DNA from: Gordonia zhenghanii
Lineage (GTDB): Bacteria; Actinomycetota; Actinomycetes; Mycobacteriales; Mycobacteriaceae
Length of the DNA stretch: 64,000 nt
Direction of reading: 5' to 3'
Assembly (NCBI RefSeq): GCF_021738965.1
Contig: NZ_JAKKOQ010000008.1
Span: 1 to 64,000, forward strand
Part shown: positions 62,959 to 64,000 of the stretch, in pieces
Numbering within the stretch: position 1 is the first letter of the stretch
How the letters are laid out: each line of letters opens with the position of its first letter
The notes under the pieces: model-generated
The model's database searches: none
Told to the model about the DNA's origin: nothing
What the model saw: only the letters and a program-made list of their open reading frames with translations
Program-made: the position numbers and the translations under genes

Positions 62959-64000
62959 TCAGTGGTCCTGTTCGCCGATGCGGTGCACGTGCACGAAGTT
63001 GGTCGAACCGATCACCGACGCCGGAGCGCCTGCGACGATGACGACGGTGTCGCCTCGCTGCAGTCTGCCGTTGGCGGTGAGGACTTCGTCGACCTGGTCG
63101 ATCATGGCGTCGGTGTTCTTCATGCGGGGCACGAGGACTGCGTCGGCACCCCAGCTGAGGGCGAGTTGGTTCCGGGTCGCCTCGGTCGCGGTGAACGCGA
63201 GCAGCGGAATCCGCGAGTGCAGTCGCGCGACGCGGCGCAGGGTGTCGCCGGACTCGGTGAACGTGATGATCGCGGCCGCGTTGAGTCGCTCGGCGATGTC
63301 GCGCGCGGCGTAGGTGACGATGCCGCGGCGGGTGCGCGGGACGTGCGTCAGCACGGGAACGTCTCGAGTTCCCTCTTCGACCGCCGTGACGATGCGCGAC
63401 ATGGTCTGCACCGTCTCATTCGGATATTTGCCGACTGACGTCTCGCCGGAGAGCATCACGGCGTCGGCGCCGTCGAGGACTGCGTTGGCGACGTCGGAGG
63501 CCTCCGCTCGGGTCGGACGAGAGTTCTCGATCATCGAATCGAGCATCTGCGTCGCGACGATGACCGGCTTGGCGTTCTCCCGCGCCATCTGGATGGCGCG
63601 CTTCTGCACGAGTGGCACCTGCTCGAGCGGCATCTCGACGCCCAGGTCACCGCGCGCGACCATGATCGCGTCGAATGCGAGGACGATCGCCTCGAGGTTG
63701 TCGATCGCCTCCGGCTTCTCGAGCTTCGCGATCACCGGCACCCGGTCGCCGACCCGATCCATCACCTCGTGGACGAGTTCGATGTCGGCGGGACTCCGGA
63801 CGAACGAGAGCGCGACCAGGTCGACGCCGAGTTCGAGCGCGAACTCGAGGTCCGCGATGTCCTTCTCCGACATCGCGGGCACCGAGATGTTCATGCCCGG
63901 CATCGACAGGCCCTTGTTGTTGCTGACCGTGCCGCCTTCGGTGACCAGGCAGACCACGTCGTTGCCGTCGACGTGATCGACGGTCAGACCGACCTTGCCG
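62959..64000 (-). CDS. pyk: pyruvate kinase, C-terminal part
   Basis: Frame is open to the right edge, so the first ~125-140 residues are outside the window. Visible: the GKVGLTVDHVDGNDVVC B-domain end, the catalytic lysine region PVIAKLEKPEAIDNLE, metal/substrate motif MVARGDLGVEMPLEQVP, ATQMLDSMIENSRPTRAE, and the C-terminal allosteric domain through TVVIVAGAPASVIGSTN. It transfers phosphate from PEP to ADP in glycolysis. Neighbour tesB matches mycobacterial order. Confidence 0.96.
   Translation of the reverse strand, partial: GKVGLTVDHVDGNDVVCLVTEGGTVSNNKGLSMPGMNISVPAMSEKDIADLEFALELGVDLVALSFVRSPADIELVHEVMDRVGDRVPVIAKLEKPEAIDNLEAIVLAFDAIMVARGDLGVEMPLEQVPLVQKRAIQMARENAKPVIVATQMLDSMIENSRPTRAEASDVANAVLDGADAVMLSGETSVGKYPNETVQTMSRIVTAVEEGTRDVPVLTHVPRTRRGIVTYAARDIAERLNAAAIITFTESGDTLRRVARLHSRIPLLAFTATEATRNQLALSWGADAVLVPRMKNTDAMIDQVDEVLTANGRLQRGDTVVIVAGAPASVIGSTNFVHVHRIGEQDH

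Overview
The window is a GC-rich actinobacterial chromosome segment. The 16S rRNA 5' end matches the Gordonia/Williamsia type, and gene order follows the Mycobacterium tuberculosis core read in reverse: Rv1683-Rv1684-tyrS, argCJBDFR-H, pheST, tsnR, rplT-rpmI-infC, uvrA, Rv1637c-like MBL, Rv1636-like USP, uvrB, Rv1632c-like DUF402, coaE, rpsA, polA, tRNA-Leu, pdtaR, tesB, pyk. Most genes are on the minus strand. Assignment to Gordonia or a close relative (Mycobacteriales) is inference from rRNA and synteny, not a database match.

Layout. 1-650: start of a 16S gene (minus) with its leader and promoter. 650-5169: tyrS, a Trm112-like protein, and a hydrolase/acyl-CoA-synthetase-like fusion. 5276-12631: arginine operon argC-J-B-D-F-R-H, mostly with 4-nt start/stop overlaps, but without argG. 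12788-17568: pheS-pheT with a membrane metallophosphoesterase. 17797-20442: receptor-type Ser/Thr kinase with a seven-repeat RCC1-like extracellular domain, followed by a small remnant of a second copy. 20453-28339: tsnR-like methyltransferase, rplT-rpmI-infC, two small plus-strand genes, a secreted lipase, a HemK-like protein and uvrA. 28467-38286: MBL hydrolase, DoxX-like protein, HelD-like ATPase, a dense repeat patch, USP, uvrB, Rieske lipoprotein, VOC protein, DUF402 and a membrane protein. 38405-46752: compact SNF2/SWIM pair, coaE, a lower meta-cleavage operon with a divergent IclR regulator, and an orphan AztD-like zinc protein under a probable Zur box. 46891-58240: rpsA, a 2H phosphoesterase/methyltransferase pair, a polar amino-acid ABC transporter, an AbiEi/DUF559-type protein, an isopropylmalate-dehydrogenase-family enzyme, polA and pdtaR. 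58274-64000: tRNA-Leu(CAA), an S15/CocE hydrolase, cutC, a small membrane protein, tesB and the C-terminal part of pyk.

How it fits together. Much of the window is housekeeping: translation (tyrS, pheST, infC-rpmI-rplT, rpsA, rRNA, tRNA), arginine synthesis, nucleotide excision repair and polA. The accessory signal lies in four places: the mosaic kinase and its decayed neighbour; the catabolic and zinc genes placed between coaE and rpsA; short tandem duplications of 20-39 bp that have altered coding sequence (polA, the DoxX-like gene) or copied gene 3' ends past their stop codons; and a dispersed inverted-repeat family in intergenic DNA.
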